Origin: Poriferisodalis sp026713105
GTDB lineage: Bacteria > Actinomycetota > Acidimicrobiia > Acidimicrobiales > Poriferisodalaceae
DNA length: 64,000 nucleotides
Assembly: GCA_965115995.1 (NCBI GenBank)
Contig: OZ220472.1
Coordinates: 3,224,001 to 3,288,000 of the forward strand
Direction of reading: 5' to 3'
Under the pieces are notes generated by a model that saw only the letters and a program-made list of their open reading frames with translations, was not told where the DNA came from and made no database searches. Made by a program: the position numbers and the translations under genes. Shown piece after piece: positions 6,869-14,526 of this stretch (position 1 is its first letter; the number at the start of each line of letters is the position of its first letter).

Positions 6869-8233
6869 TCAGTTTTCGTGCGCCATGTCGGCGAAGAGCG
6901 TGTATTGGGGCATGAATGCCAAGCGCGCGGTGCCAGTGGGCCCGTTGCGGTGCTTTGCGACGATGATCTCCGCCATCCCACGATCGGCGGTGTCGTCGTC
7001 GTAGACCTCGTCGCGGTAGATGAACATGACGATGTCCGCGTCTTGCTCGATGGAACCCGACTCGCGCAGGTCCGACAGCATCGGCCGCTTGTCACCGCGC
7101 GACTCGAGGTTGCGGCTGAGCTGGGAGAGCGCCACGATCGGCGTCTCGAGCTCTCGGGCCAGGATCTTGAGGCCGCGTGAGATCTCGGCGATTTCCACCT
7201 GGCGGTTCTCGGCATTCGCGCGGCCGCTCATGAGCTGCAGGTAGTCGACCACGATGAGCCCCAGACCGCCGAGCCGGCTGCGCAGCCGCCGGGCCTTGGC
7301 ACGGATCTCGGTGACGGTCACATTCGGGTTGTCGTCGATCCACATCTGCGCATCTCCCAGGCGTCCCACGCTGCGCGTGATGTGGTTCCACTCGTCTGCG
7401 CGCAGCTGGCCCGTACGCACCCGCGTTGCGTCGACACGCGCATCGGAGGCCAGCAGCCGACCCGTCAGTTCGGCATGGTTCATCTCCAGCGAGAAGAGCA
7501 GCACCGGCTGCTGCAATTCGAGGGCCACGCTGGAGGCCATCGTCAATGCGAAGGCCGTCTTGCCCATCGCGGGACGGCCGCCCACGACCACCAAAGATGA
7601 CGGCTGAATGCCGGCCAGAATCCTGTCCAGCGAGGAGAAACCGGTCGCAAGGCCCGAGAACGCGTCACCCCGCTCATACAGTTCCTCCAACCGGTCCAGG
7701 CTCTCGTCCAGCAAGTCGTGCAACGACTGCGTGGAATCGACGATGCGGCGCTCGGCCACGCTGAACACCATCGACTCCGCCTGGTCGATCGCTGTAGCCG
7801 TATCGGCGGGCCGGCTGTAGGCCAGCTCGGAAATCTCTGACGAGACAGCGATCAAGCGCCGTAGCAACGCGTTGTCCTCCACGATCCGCGCGTAACGGTC
7901 GACGTGGGTGAGCGTCGGCGTGGAGGCTTCGAGTGCCAGCAGGCGCTCGGGCCCCCCGACGGCGGCGAGGTTGCCGCTGCGTTCGAGCTGATCGGCGACG
8001 GTCAGACAGTCGACGGGCTCGGAGGTGACATAGAGCGACTCGATCGCCTCGAAGACCAGGCCATTCGCCGGCACGTAGAAATGATCGGCATCAAGACGCT
8101 CGACCGCGGCACCGATGGCGTCACCCGAGAGCAGCATCGCGCCGAGCACAGACTCTTCCGCGTCAATGTTCTGCGGTGGTACCCGCCCACCGGCGCGACG
8201 CGCGACATCGGTCGGCAGCTCGGCAAGACTCAT
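6869..8233 (-). CDS. dnaB: Replicative DNA helicase DnaB
   Basis: Hexameric 5'-3' helicase of the replication fork. The N-terminal DnaB domain begins PPQNIDAEESVLGAML (about 20-35). The RecA-like C-terminal domain has Walker A GRPAMGKTAFALTM, Walker B LIVVDYLQLM and the motif QLSRNLESRGDKRPMLSDLR. The 454 residues match the family, so there is no intein. I prefer the ATG at 8233; an upstream in-frame ATG at 8257 adds eight residues lacking homology. It lies downstream of rplI, as in many actinobacteria. The 205-bp gap before it carries a palindrome and a DnaA box. Loading is probably assisted by the DciA protein encoded near gyrB. Confidence 0.95.
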   Translation of the reverse strand: MSLAELPTDVARRAGGRVPPQNIDAEESVLGAMLLSGDAIGAAVERLDADHFYVPANGLVFEAIESLYVTSEPVDCLTVADQLERSGNLAAVGGPERLLALEASTPTLTHVDRYARIVEDNALLRRLIAVSSEISELAYSRPADTATAIDQAESMVFSVAERRIVDSTQSLHDLLDESLDRLEELYERGDAFSGLATGFSSLDRILAGIQPSSLVVVGGRPAMGKTAFALTMASSVALELQQPVLLFSLEMNHAELTGRLLASDARVDATRVRTGQLRADEWNHITRSVGRLGDAQMWIDDNPNVTVTEIRAKARRLRSRLGGLGLIVVDYLQLMSGRANAENRQVEIAEISRGLKILARELETPIVALSQLSRNLESRGDKRPMLSDLRESGSIEQDADIVMFIYRDEVYDDDTADRGMAEIIVAKHRNGPTGTARLAFMPQYTLFADMAHEN

Positions 8234-8309
8234 TGCCGCATACCTTGCCGGGCGCACCCCGTGGAGCGCTTGGGCAAAGAACGTGGAATTCCGGTGGAAA
8301 TCTCGGCCC

Positions 8310-8340
8310 CCGCCTGTGCACAGGCGGCCAGTTGTCCACA
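8310..8340. promoter_or_regulatory. 18-bp perfect palindrome and DnaA box upstream of dnaB
   Basis: In the rplI-dnaB gap, CCGCCTGTG/CACAGGCGG (8310-8327) is a perfect 18-bp palindrome. Four bases later comes TTGTCCACA (8332-8340), the high-GC actinobacterial DnaA-box consensus. The pair lies about 80-110 bp upstream of the dnaB ATG. It may let DnaA act as a transcription factor for dnaB, or the palindrome may bind another regulator. Sequence evidence only. Confidence 0.5.
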
Positions 8341-8438
8341 GGTCGTGTATCGGTGCGTACCCATGCCCTCAGTTCACAGCAGGGCTGTCACATCAAAGCC
8401 GGCAAGACCGGGTAGCGACCCGGCTCGCAGACCGAGCG

Positions 8439-8888
8439 CTAGTCGAGCGCGACTACCTCGACGTTGAACGCGAATGACACGTCAGGGTGCAGCTGTGCGG
8501 AGACCTCGTGGGTGCCGATGGTCCGGATCGGGGCGTCCATCGACAGCTTGCGCCGGTCGACATCAGCGCCGGTACGGGCGGTCACCGCAGCAGCGATCTC
8601 GGTGGTCGTGACCGATCCGTACAGGTGCGTGCCCGAGCCCGCGCGGGCTGCGATCGTCACACCGTTCGCGACCAGTTCTTTGGCGACACGCTCGGCGGTC
8701 TCGCGCTCACGCAGGTCACGCGCAGAGCGTGCCCGCGCCATGGCAGCGGCCTGGTCGACGGTTCCGTCCGTCGCCCGCAGGGCCAGCCCGCGCGGGATCA
8801 AGTGATTCCGCGCGAAACCGTCCGCAACGTCGATCACGGATCCAGCGGTGCCGACGCCGTCGACATCGCTGCGCAGAACGACCTTCAT
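8439..8888 (-). CDS. rplI: 50S ribosomal protein L9
   Basis: Binds domain V of 23S rRNA at the base of the L1 stalk. The conserved N-terminal domain reads MKVVLRSDVDGVGTAGSVIDV, then ARNHLIPRGLA (about 26-36). A charged connecting helix follows (QAAAMARARSARDLRERETAERVAKEL), then the C-terminal domain with GSGTHLYGSVTTTEIAAAV. 149 residues, normal length. Its ATG overlaps the rpsR stop by four bases, within the rpsF-ssb-rpsR-rplI operon. Confidence 0.95.
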   Translation of the reverse strand: MKVVLRSDVDGVGTAGSVIDVADGFARNHLIPRGLALRATDGTVDQAAAMARARSARDLRERETAERVAKELVANGVTIAARAGSGTHLYGSVTTTEIAAAVTARTGADVDRRKLSMDAPIRTIGTHEVSAQLHPDVSFAFNVEVVALD

Positions 8889-9331
8889 GCTCGTTCTCCG
8901 CCGATCTCTGCAGGTGCCTGATCAACGATCTCGTCGAGCTGCTCTTCGATCTCGCTGTCGGGCTGCTCCTGCTCGTCGCCCGCAGGCCCACCTGCTCGAT
9001 CACCAGGCGGCCGGCGGTCGTCACCCGGACGCCCGCCGCGGCGCTTGTCACCGCGACGCTGCGTCATCGGCCGGCGCGCGTACTCGATCAGCGCCATCTC
9101 CCGAGCGGTCTTGATCGCGCGCGCTACCTCACGCTGCTGCTGGCGGTTGTTGCCAGAGACGCGTTGGGCCCGGATCTTGGCTCGCTCAGAGACAAAGGCC
9201 CGCAGCAGCTCTGCGTCCTTGTAGTCGACGTAGGACGTGCCGGCCGTCGTGAGCGGGCTGACCTTGCGCCGGCGCGGTCGGCTGCGCAGGTCCTTCGCGC
9301 GGGCTCGCCCGGTTCGCTTGCGTGGTGGCAT
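8885..9331 (-). CDS. rpsR: 30S ribosomal protein S18 with an acidic C-terminal extension
   Basis: S18 binds with S6 on the platform of the 30S subunit. The core is clear: VDYKDAELLRAFVSERAKIRAQRVSG and REVARAIKTAREMALIEY (about 35-85). S18 is usually 75-90 residues; this one is 148. The extra tail begins after RRPMTQRRGDKRRGG and becomes acidic and probably disordered (DEQEQPDSEIEEQLDEIVDQ). The last bases overlap the rplI start by four; the start overlaps the ssb stop by one base. Real S18; the tail's role is unknown. Confidence 0.93.
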   Translation of the reverse strand: MPPRKRTGRARAKDLRSRPRRRKVSPLTTAGTSYVDYKDAELLRAFVSERAKIRAQRVSGNNRQQQREVARAIKTAREMALIEYARRPMTQRRGDKRRGGRPGDDRRPPGDRAGGPAGDEQEQPDSEIEEQLDEIVDQAPAEIGGERA

Positions 9332-9795
9332 TAGAACGGTTCCTCCTCAGGTGACTGCTGCGGCGGGCTGTCGCCCGATTCCCAAGCTCCGCTGCCGCGA
9401 CGCTCGCGAGACCCGCCCGCGTCGCCGGCCGGCCCTCTCGGGGTCCGGGTGACCTCGGCTGTCGCCCAGCGCAGTGACGGTGCGATCTCGTCGGCAACAA
9501 TTTCCACGACGTTGCGCTGCTCGCCGTCCGGCGTCTCCCAGCTGCGCTGTTCGAGCCGTCCGTTGACGACGACGCGGTTGCCCTTCGCCAGCGACTCGCT
9601 GACGTTCTCGGCCAGTTCGGCCCAGCAGACCACGTTGAAGAAGCTGACCTGCTCCTCCCAATCGTTCGTCTGGCGGTTCATCCACCGCCGGTTTACGGCG
9701 ACGCCGAGCACTGCTCGAGCGCGGCCGGTTTGGGTGAATCGAAGTTCAGGATCGCGGGTGAGATTTCCCACCACGGTGATGGTGTTGTCAGCCAT
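9331..9795 (-). CDS. ssb: Single-stranded DNA-binding protein
   Basis: Protects and organises ssDNA at forks. An OB-fold occupies about 1-112, beginning DNTITVVGNLTRDPELRFT and including NRVVVNGRLEQRSWETPDG. The C-terminal linker is Gly/Ser/Pro-rich. The acidic interaction tip ends EEEPF, a variant of the usual DDDIPF that still has acidic residues and terminal Phe for partner binding. 154 residues, typical. It lies between rpsF (11 bases upstream) and rpsR, the conserved order. Confidence 0.95.
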   Translation of the reverse strand: MADNTITVVGNLTRDPELRFTQTGRARAVLGVAVNRRWMNRQTNDWEEQVSFFNVVCWAELAENVSESLAKGNRVVVNGRLEQRSWETPDGEQRNVVEIVADEIAPSLRWATAEVTRTPRGPAGDAGGSRERRGSGAWESGDSPPQQSPEEEPF

Positions 9796-9806
9796 GACGC
9801 CTCCGC

Positions 9807-10142
9807 TTAGTGGCTGTTGGTCGACTCCTCGCCGAGCAATCCGCGCCGTTGCGCTTCGTCGTCGGGAAGTCTGATGAGCTTGTGGCGGACAACTTCGTCC
9901 GCGATCCGCAGATACCGCTCAACTGGGTCCATGGCTCCGGGCTCAGCCCGCAACTCGATCACCGAGTAGTAGCCGCGTGTCTTGTGGTTGATCTCGTACG
10001 CAAAATCGCGCAGACCCCAGAAATCAAACGAGGCGACCTCGCCGATCTCCGAAATCCGGCCTTGGACCTCGTCCATGGCCTTGCGGGCTTCAGCGTTCTC
10101 CAAGTCACCGTCGCAGATGACCATCAGCTCGTACGCGCGCAA
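9807..10142 (-). CDS. rpsF: 30S ribosomal protein S6 (TTG start)
   Basis: Partner of S18 in the 30S platform. The product reads (M)RAYELMVICDGDLENAEAR through GEVASFDFWGLRDFAYEINHKTRGYY to ERYLRIADEVVRHKLIRL, the full S6 fold in 111 residues. The reading frame stays open upstream to 10355, but homology starts at the TTG at 10142, preceded by AGGAGG with a ten-base gap. TTG is therefore the probable start. It is the first gene of the rpsF-ssb-rpsR-rplI operon. Confidence 0.93.
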   Translation of the reverse strand: MRAYELMVICDGDLENAEARKAMDEVQGRISEIGEVASFDFWGLRDFAYEINHKTRGYYSVIELRAEPGAMDPVERYLRIADEVVRHKLIRLPDDEAQRRGLLGEESTNSH

Positions 10143-10370
10143 TTGGGGGCTACCTCCTGTGGACCCGCCGGGGCGGGGCCCCTCGCGGGGCAGGGACTGG
10201 TTGGTGCACCCACCTTGCGAACCCGGCCCCAATGAGCGGGCTTGCAGCAAGCGTCGAGGACGCTTGTGGCTGAACGGGCAACCAAGTGCCCGTGGTGCGC
10301 CCGCAACGCTAGGCCCCGAGTTCGTCGATCGCACACTGAATTTCCGGCGAGCCAATTCCGCGCGTGTCCG
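10143..10370 (-). promoter_or_regulatory. Structured rpsF leader, 228 bp
   Basis: The gap between the penicillin-binding-like gene and rpsF holds several inverted repeats: AAGCGTC-3-GACGCTT (10249-10265), a GGGCA..TGCCC pair near 10276-10292 and a GC-rich stem next to the ribosome-binding site (about 10160-10190). In many bacteria the rpsF leader folds into an rRNA mimic bound by the S6:S18 complex for autoregulation. I cannot place the conserved CCG bulge with certainty, so this is a candidate only. No gene is supported here. Confidence 0.35.
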
Positions 10371-11990
10371 CTACGGCACGGAGTGCAGCGTGTCCAGCAC
10401 CGTCGTGAACAGCTCCTTCGCCCGCGACGCGGCGTCGAGTTCGCCCGGCGGCGAGCTCGCAGTGACCCGCACCGCGGCGGTGTAGTGATCGGTCCAACCA
10501 GCGAACCAGGCGTCGCCCGTCTGCGGGGAGACCCCGGCACGGCCGAGCGCGGATGCACCCCACGGCAGGGTGAACGTGGTCATGCCCGCCCGCAGGTCCG
10601 AGATCGACGCTGGCTCCCCAACCGCGGTGCGCTGCATCAGCCAGCGGTCGGAAGTGCGCTCGGTCAGCGACAGGTTCGGCGCGCCGTCACCGGTCTCGAG
10701 CACGATCCGGGGGGTGCGCTCCTCCCCGCCGGTAGCGGCAACGCTGAATGCCGTCGCAACCCGCGCGGCGTCTGCAGCCTGAGCGACGACGTCGTCAGCT
10801 ACGTCTGGCGCGATCCACCGCTGCAGGTCGGCTGCTGCGGAACCAAGCAGATCCCCCACCGGCCGCGGCCGCAGCGGCGACGCCACATCGATGTCGACCC
10901 CCGGAGTGGCCCGGGAGGCGGTCACGAGGACACGCATGCCGCCGCTGCGGTCCAGCACAACGACGTCGACGCCGATATTGCCGCTCGCTGAGTCGTCAAT
11001 CTGCTCGCGAACGGCACGCAACGCTGCACGCTGGGCTCCCAGATCCAGACTGGTCGTGACGTGCAGGCCACCGGTGACGACCCGGTGAACGCCGTACCTC
11101 TCCACGAGCTCGACGTACGCCCGCCCCACTGCCGCGCCCAAGCCGGCGTCGGTGATGAGCATCCGGACAAATCCGCCTGCTGCGGCGTCCGGGGCCTCAG
11201 GGTCAGCCGCGCCGACACCGAGCCCGGTCGCCGGGCGGATACCGGCCTCGACCCGGGTGGATCGTCCCGCAGCCAGCTCGTCGGATGTGAGCACATCGTG
11301 TTCGAACATCGCCAGCAGCACCCGATCACGGCCGAGCCGCGCCGACTGGTTCGGATCGTCGGAAGATCCCGACGCGGCATCGACGCCCCAGGGAGCGTCG
11401 ACGAGTGATGCGATGAACGCCGCCTGCGGCACCGTGAGATCCGAGGCTGCGACGCCATACCAAGCGTTGGCCGCGGCATGCACGCCGTAGGCACCACGAC
11501 CCAGATAGGCGATGTTCGCAAATCGCTCGAGAATCTCCGGCCGGCTGAGCTCGCGTCCCAGCCGCAACTCCGCCAGCAGCATGCGTGCTTCGTCGAGGCT
11601 GCCGTCGCGCGCATGGTGGACGATGTCGAGGTACCTACGCATGATCCCTGCGCTCGCCGGTTCGGGATCGCCCGTGGCTCGACGCAGCGATGCCGCATAC
11701 GTCGCGGCATCGACGCCCTCTCGCTCCAGAAAGCTCGGGTCCAGCACCGCAACCATGGCGTCGACGAGTGCAGGCGCCATGTCCTCGAGGCCCAGTGATG
11801 CGTGCGGGACACTCGGGCCGATTTCGACAATCGGCGTGCCGTAGCGGTCATACAGCACGCTCGGCGCCACCGAAGCGTGCGACGGGGGCGAGGGCAGGCT
11901 GTCCAACAGCCGGCTGCCGGCGCCCACTGCGATCGCGATCACCAGCACGAGCCAGAGCAACCATCGGGCCCAGCGCTGCCGAGCGGGCAT
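10371..11990 (-). CDS. Degenerate class A penicillin-binding protein (inactive-looking GT51 plus transpeptidase-like domain)
   Basis: 539 residues with an N-terminal membrane anchor (about 9-30). A glycosyltransferase-51 domain is recognisable from EILERFANIAYLGRGAYGVHAAA and LGRELSRPEI. However, the catalytic EDxxFxxHxG motif reads LDPSFLEREG (83-92), and the TQQ motif after it is missing (SAGIMRRYLD). The C-terminal half follows the transpeptidase layout but has no SxxK or KTG: the KTGTT-DAWF region reads RAGVSPQTGDAWFAGWT. It is thus probably non-catalytic, perhaps a scaffold or regulator of wall synthesis. It is divergent from cca and upstream of rpsF. Confidence 0.75.
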   Translation of the reverse strand: MPARQRWARWLLWLVLVIAIAVGAGSRLLDSLPSPPSHASVAPSVLYDRYGTPIVEIGPSVPHASLGLEDMAPALVDAMVAVLDPSFLEREGVDAATYAASLRRATGDPEPASAGIMRRYLDIVHHARDGSLDEARMLLAELRLGRELSRPEILERFANIAYLGRGAYGVHAAANAWYGVAASDLTVPQAAFIASLVDAPWGVDAASGSSDDPNQSARLGRDRVLLAMFEHDVLTSDELAAGRSTRVEAGIRPATGLGVGAADPEAPDAAAGGFVRMLITDAGLGAAVGRAYVELVERYGVHRVVTGGLHVTTSLDLGAQRAALRAVREQIDDSASGNIGVDVVVLDRSGGMRVLVTASRATPGVDIDVASPLRPRPVGDLLGSAAADLQRWIAPDVADDVVAQAADAARVATAFSVAATGGEERTPRIVLETGDGAPNLSLTERTSDRWLMQRTAVGEPASISDLRAGMTTFTLPWGASALGRAGVSPQTGDAWFAGWTDHYTAAVRVTASSPPGELDAASRAKELFTTVLDTLHSVP

Positions 11991-12054
11991 CCGGCGCAGA
12001 GTACAGCGAACCGGCGGGCCAACTTGCGTACAGTCGATTTGTACCCTCCGACAC

Positions 12055-13422
12055 GTGGGATCGACCCCAGCTCAAGCGCCCCGGCCGGGTACACGAGCGC
12101 TGAGCGACGACGACCGGCGAGAGCTGGCCGAGCGGATCGGGCCGCTGGCGACCGCGTTCGCCGGCGCGGGACATCGGTTCTTTCTCGTCGGCGGGCTCGT
12201 TCGTGACGCGCTGCTCGGTCACGGCCTGACGGGCGACATCGACATCACGACCGATGCCATCCCGGACCAGATCGCGGAGCTCGTGGCCCCCTGGGCCGAC
12301 GCCGTTTGGGCGCAGGGAAAACGTTTCGGCACGATCGGCGCGCGCCGAGGCGGCACCACCGTGGAGATCACGACTCATCGGGCCGAGTCCTACGACAGCG
12401 GGTCGCGCAAACCGCACGTCCGCTTCTCCGACGATGTCGCGATCGACCTAGGACGGCGCGACTTCACCGTCAATGCCATGGCCATCGAGCTGCCGGGTTG
12501 GACACTGCTCGATCCCTTCGACGGCTTGACGGATCTGGCGAACGCCGTTCTGCGCACCCCGTCGGCCCCCGAAGGCCTGTTTGCCGACGACCCGCTGCGG
12601 ATGCTGAGGGCGGCCCGGTTCAGCGCGCAACTCTCGCTCGTCGCGACCCCAGAGCTCACCTCAGCAGTGCGCAGCTCGCGCCCGCGGCTGACCATCGTGT
12701 CGCGCGAACGGATTGAAGCTGAACTGAGGAAGCTCCTTGAACTGCCCCGGCCCTCCGCCGGCGTCAGCTTCCTCGTCGAAACGGGTTTGCTCGGCGATGT
12801 GCTGCCGCCCTGGCAGCACGCCGCCGTGGCGGTCCCCGCCGAAGCGCTCGACGACATCGCCCTTGTCGATGCGCACCTCGAGGATCCAGTCGCACTGCGC
12901 TGGGCCATCCTGCTCGGACCGGTGTGCGACGACGGAGCTGCCGCGGCGCGCTCACTGTCCGCGCTGCGCTGCACCAGTTCGACGACCCGCAAGGTCGCCG
13001 CGATCATCCGGGCGTCTCGGTCGCTCGAGACGGCTGTCGCTGAGGCCATCGAAACCGGAAACAACGCCGACGACTGGCGAAGGGCAGCTCGTCGACTGAT
13101 CGCCGACTACGACGGAGAACTCGACGCCGCAACCGCCGCCTTGACCGCATGGGGTCGAGCGCTCGGCGAGCCTCACGCCTCGTGGTTGGCTGAAATTCGC
13201 GCGGCCGAGGGAGCCGGCCTCAGGAGTCTCCCGGTGGACGGCCACCGCGTGATGGAAGTGCTCGGTCGGTCGGGCCCCGTGGTCGGCGAAGCGCTGGCAT
13301 GGCTGCGCACTCAGCAGATCGAACATGGTCCGCTGAGCGCTCAGCGCGCGCATGACCTGCTCTCAGCGTGGGATCGAGGCCAACAGCACGAGGGGCCGAG
13401 CGCATTTGAGCCAGCGCACTAG
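12055..13422 (+). CDS. cca: CCA tRNA nucleotidyltransferase
   Basis: Adds or repairs the 3' CCA of tRNAs, needed here since the window's tRNAs do not encode CCA. The class II polymerase beta-like head has FFLVGGLVRDALLG, then GDIDITTDA (metal-binding Asp pair) near residues 40-65, RRDFTVNAMAIEL and DPLRMLRAARF. The C-terminal part is helical. 455 residues from the GTG at 12055; no clear Shine-Dalgarno. In actinobacteria this gene lies next to murJ, as here. Divergent from the degenerate penicillin-binding protein with a 64-bp gap. Confidence 0.95.
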   Translation: MGSTPAQAPRPGTRALSDDDRRELAERIGPLATAFAGAGHRFFLVGGLVRDALLGHGLTGDIDITTDAIPDQIAELVAPWADAVWAQGKRFGTIGARRGGTTVEITTHRAESYDSGSRKPHVRFSDDVAIDLGRRDFTVNAMAIELPGWTLLDPFDGLTDLANAVLRTPSAPEGLFADDPLRMLRAARFSAQLSLVATPELTSAVRSSRPRLTIVSRERIEAELRKLLELPRPSAGVSFLVETGLLGDVLPPWQHAAVAVPAEALDDIALVDAHLEDPVALRWAILLGPVCDDGAAAARSLSALRCTSSTTRKVAAIIRASRSLETAVAEAIETGNNADDWRRAARRLIADYDGELDAATAALTAWGRALGEPHASWLAEIRAAEGAGLRSLPVDGHRVMEVLGRSGPVVGEALAWLRTQQIEHGPLSAQRAHDLLSAWDRGQQHEGPSAFEPAH

Positions 13423-13423
13423 C

Positions 13424-13828
13424 GTGAGCCGCGTGGCGCTCCAGCCTCACATCGCACCAGAGCCTGCTCCGCCGGTTCCCGGATCGGTCGACTACCGGCT
13501 CAAGCGCCGCCGGCTGCTCGCCGACGTGGAAGCAGGTGTGGTGTCGCGGGCCGAAGCCTGCGACGCTCACCCAGACCTGTTGCGGGCCGCTCGCAACGCC
13601 GCTCCGCCCCTCGGCAGGCGCTGCCCGCTGTGCCCCGAGGGCGATTTGCGCATCGTCGGGTACGTCTTCGGTCCCCGGATGGGCAGCGGCGGCAAGTGCG
13701 TGCTCTCCGACGCAGAACTCCAGCGCGTCGCACGGCGCAACGGCAGCTTCATGGCCTACGAGCTTGAGGTGTGCCCGGAGTGCGGCTGGAATCACCTCAT
13801 CCGGAAGTACCCCCTCAACACCGGCTGA
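13424..13828 (+). CDS. DUF5318 family protein (two CxxC pairs)
   Basis: Conserved actinobacterial protein of unknown function. The family pattern is clear: VDYRLKRRRLLADVEAGVVSRAEACDAHPDLLRAARN, CPLCPEGD, GPRMGSGGKCVLSDAEL, and the ending ELEVCPECGWNHLIRKYPL. The two Cys pairs (CPLC and CPEC) probably hold a zinc ion. The start is a GTG at 13424 or 13433; upstream residues in the same frame lie inside cca and lack homology. 134 residues from 13424. Co-directional with cca, one base after its stop. Confidence 0.85.
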   Translation: MSRVALQPHIAPEPAPPVPGSVDYRLKRRRLLADVEAGVVSRAEACDAHPDLLRAARNAAPPLGRRCPLCPEGDLRIVGYVFGPRMGSGGKCVLSDAELQRVARRNGSFMAYELEVCPECGWNHLIRKYPLNTG

Positions 13829-13843
13829 ATTCGGGGCGCGGCA

Positions 13844-13861
13844 TCACCGCCGGCGCGGTGA
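13844..13861. terminator. Hairpin after the DUF5318 gene
   Basis: TCACCGC-CGGC-GCGGTGA is a perfect seven-base stem with a four-base loop, 16 bases after the stop. No T-run follows, so it could be a weak or Rho-assisted terminator between cca-DUF5318 and carD, or a processing site. The rest of the gap to 14005 shows nothing else I can name. Confidence 0.3.
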
Positions 13862-14005
13862 GAATCCGAACCGTGGGCCCCGCAGTGGCAGGAGTCGGAG
13901 TTTCTGGCATCCTCATGGCAGTCCGTTGCGGGCCTCGACTGGCCCGTGCTCGGAAGACTGGCCCGGTCTGTACGCCGGTCTGATCGATGACTTCGGCAGG
14001 TGACG

Positions 14006-14488
14006 ATGAAGTTTGAGCTTGGCGACCGCGTGATCTACCCCCATCACGGTGCGGCGGAGATCACAGCCCGTGAGGAGCGAGACGAATTTGGCGAGTCCCG
14101 CGAATATCTGGTGCTCAAGACCGCCCATGGCGATCTGACCGTCAAGGTCCCCGCCGACATGGTCGACGAAGTGGGCATGCGACCGCCGATCGACACCGAC
14201 GACGTCGAAGATCTCTTCGAGCTGCTCGCCAAGAAAGACGTCCGCGAGCCCGCCAACTGGAGCCGCCGCTTCAAGAATCACCAAGAGAAGCTCAAGTCGG
14301 GCGACATCTACCAAGTCGCTGAGGTAGTGCGAAACCTCGCGCTTCGTGAAAACGCCAAAGGCCTCTCGGCCGGCGAGAAGTCGATGCTGGAGAAGTCTCG
14401 GCAGATTCTCGTCTCGGAGCTGTCCATCAGCATGGACGTCACCGAGGACGAGGCCCGCCAACAGGTGGAACTGCGGCTCGCCGGCTGA
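14006..14488 (+). CDS. carD: CarD family transcriptional regulator
   Basis: CarD binds the RNA polymerase beta subunit and stabilises open promoter complexes, especially at rRNA promoters. The N-terminal Tudor-like interaction domain reads FELGDRVIYPHHGAAEI (3-19) with DLTVKVPADMV. The C-terminal helical DNA-binding domain has SGDIYQVAEVVRNLALREN and KSMLEKSRQILVSELSI. 160 residues from the ATG at 14006, the family's usual length. A GTG at 14000 is in frame; the AGGTGA before the ATG favours 14006. Confidence 0.93.
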   Translation: MKFELGDRVIYPHHGAAEITAREERDEFGESREYLVLKTAHGDLTVKVPADMVDEVGMRPPIDTDDVEDLFELLAKKDVREPANWSRRFKNHQEKLKSGDIYQVAEVVRNLALRENAKGLSAGEKSMLEKSRQILVSELSISMDVTEDEARQQVELRLAG

Positions 14489-14526
14489 GCGAGCAGCGAT
14501 CGGGCGGCAGAGGCCAAGCGAACCAG

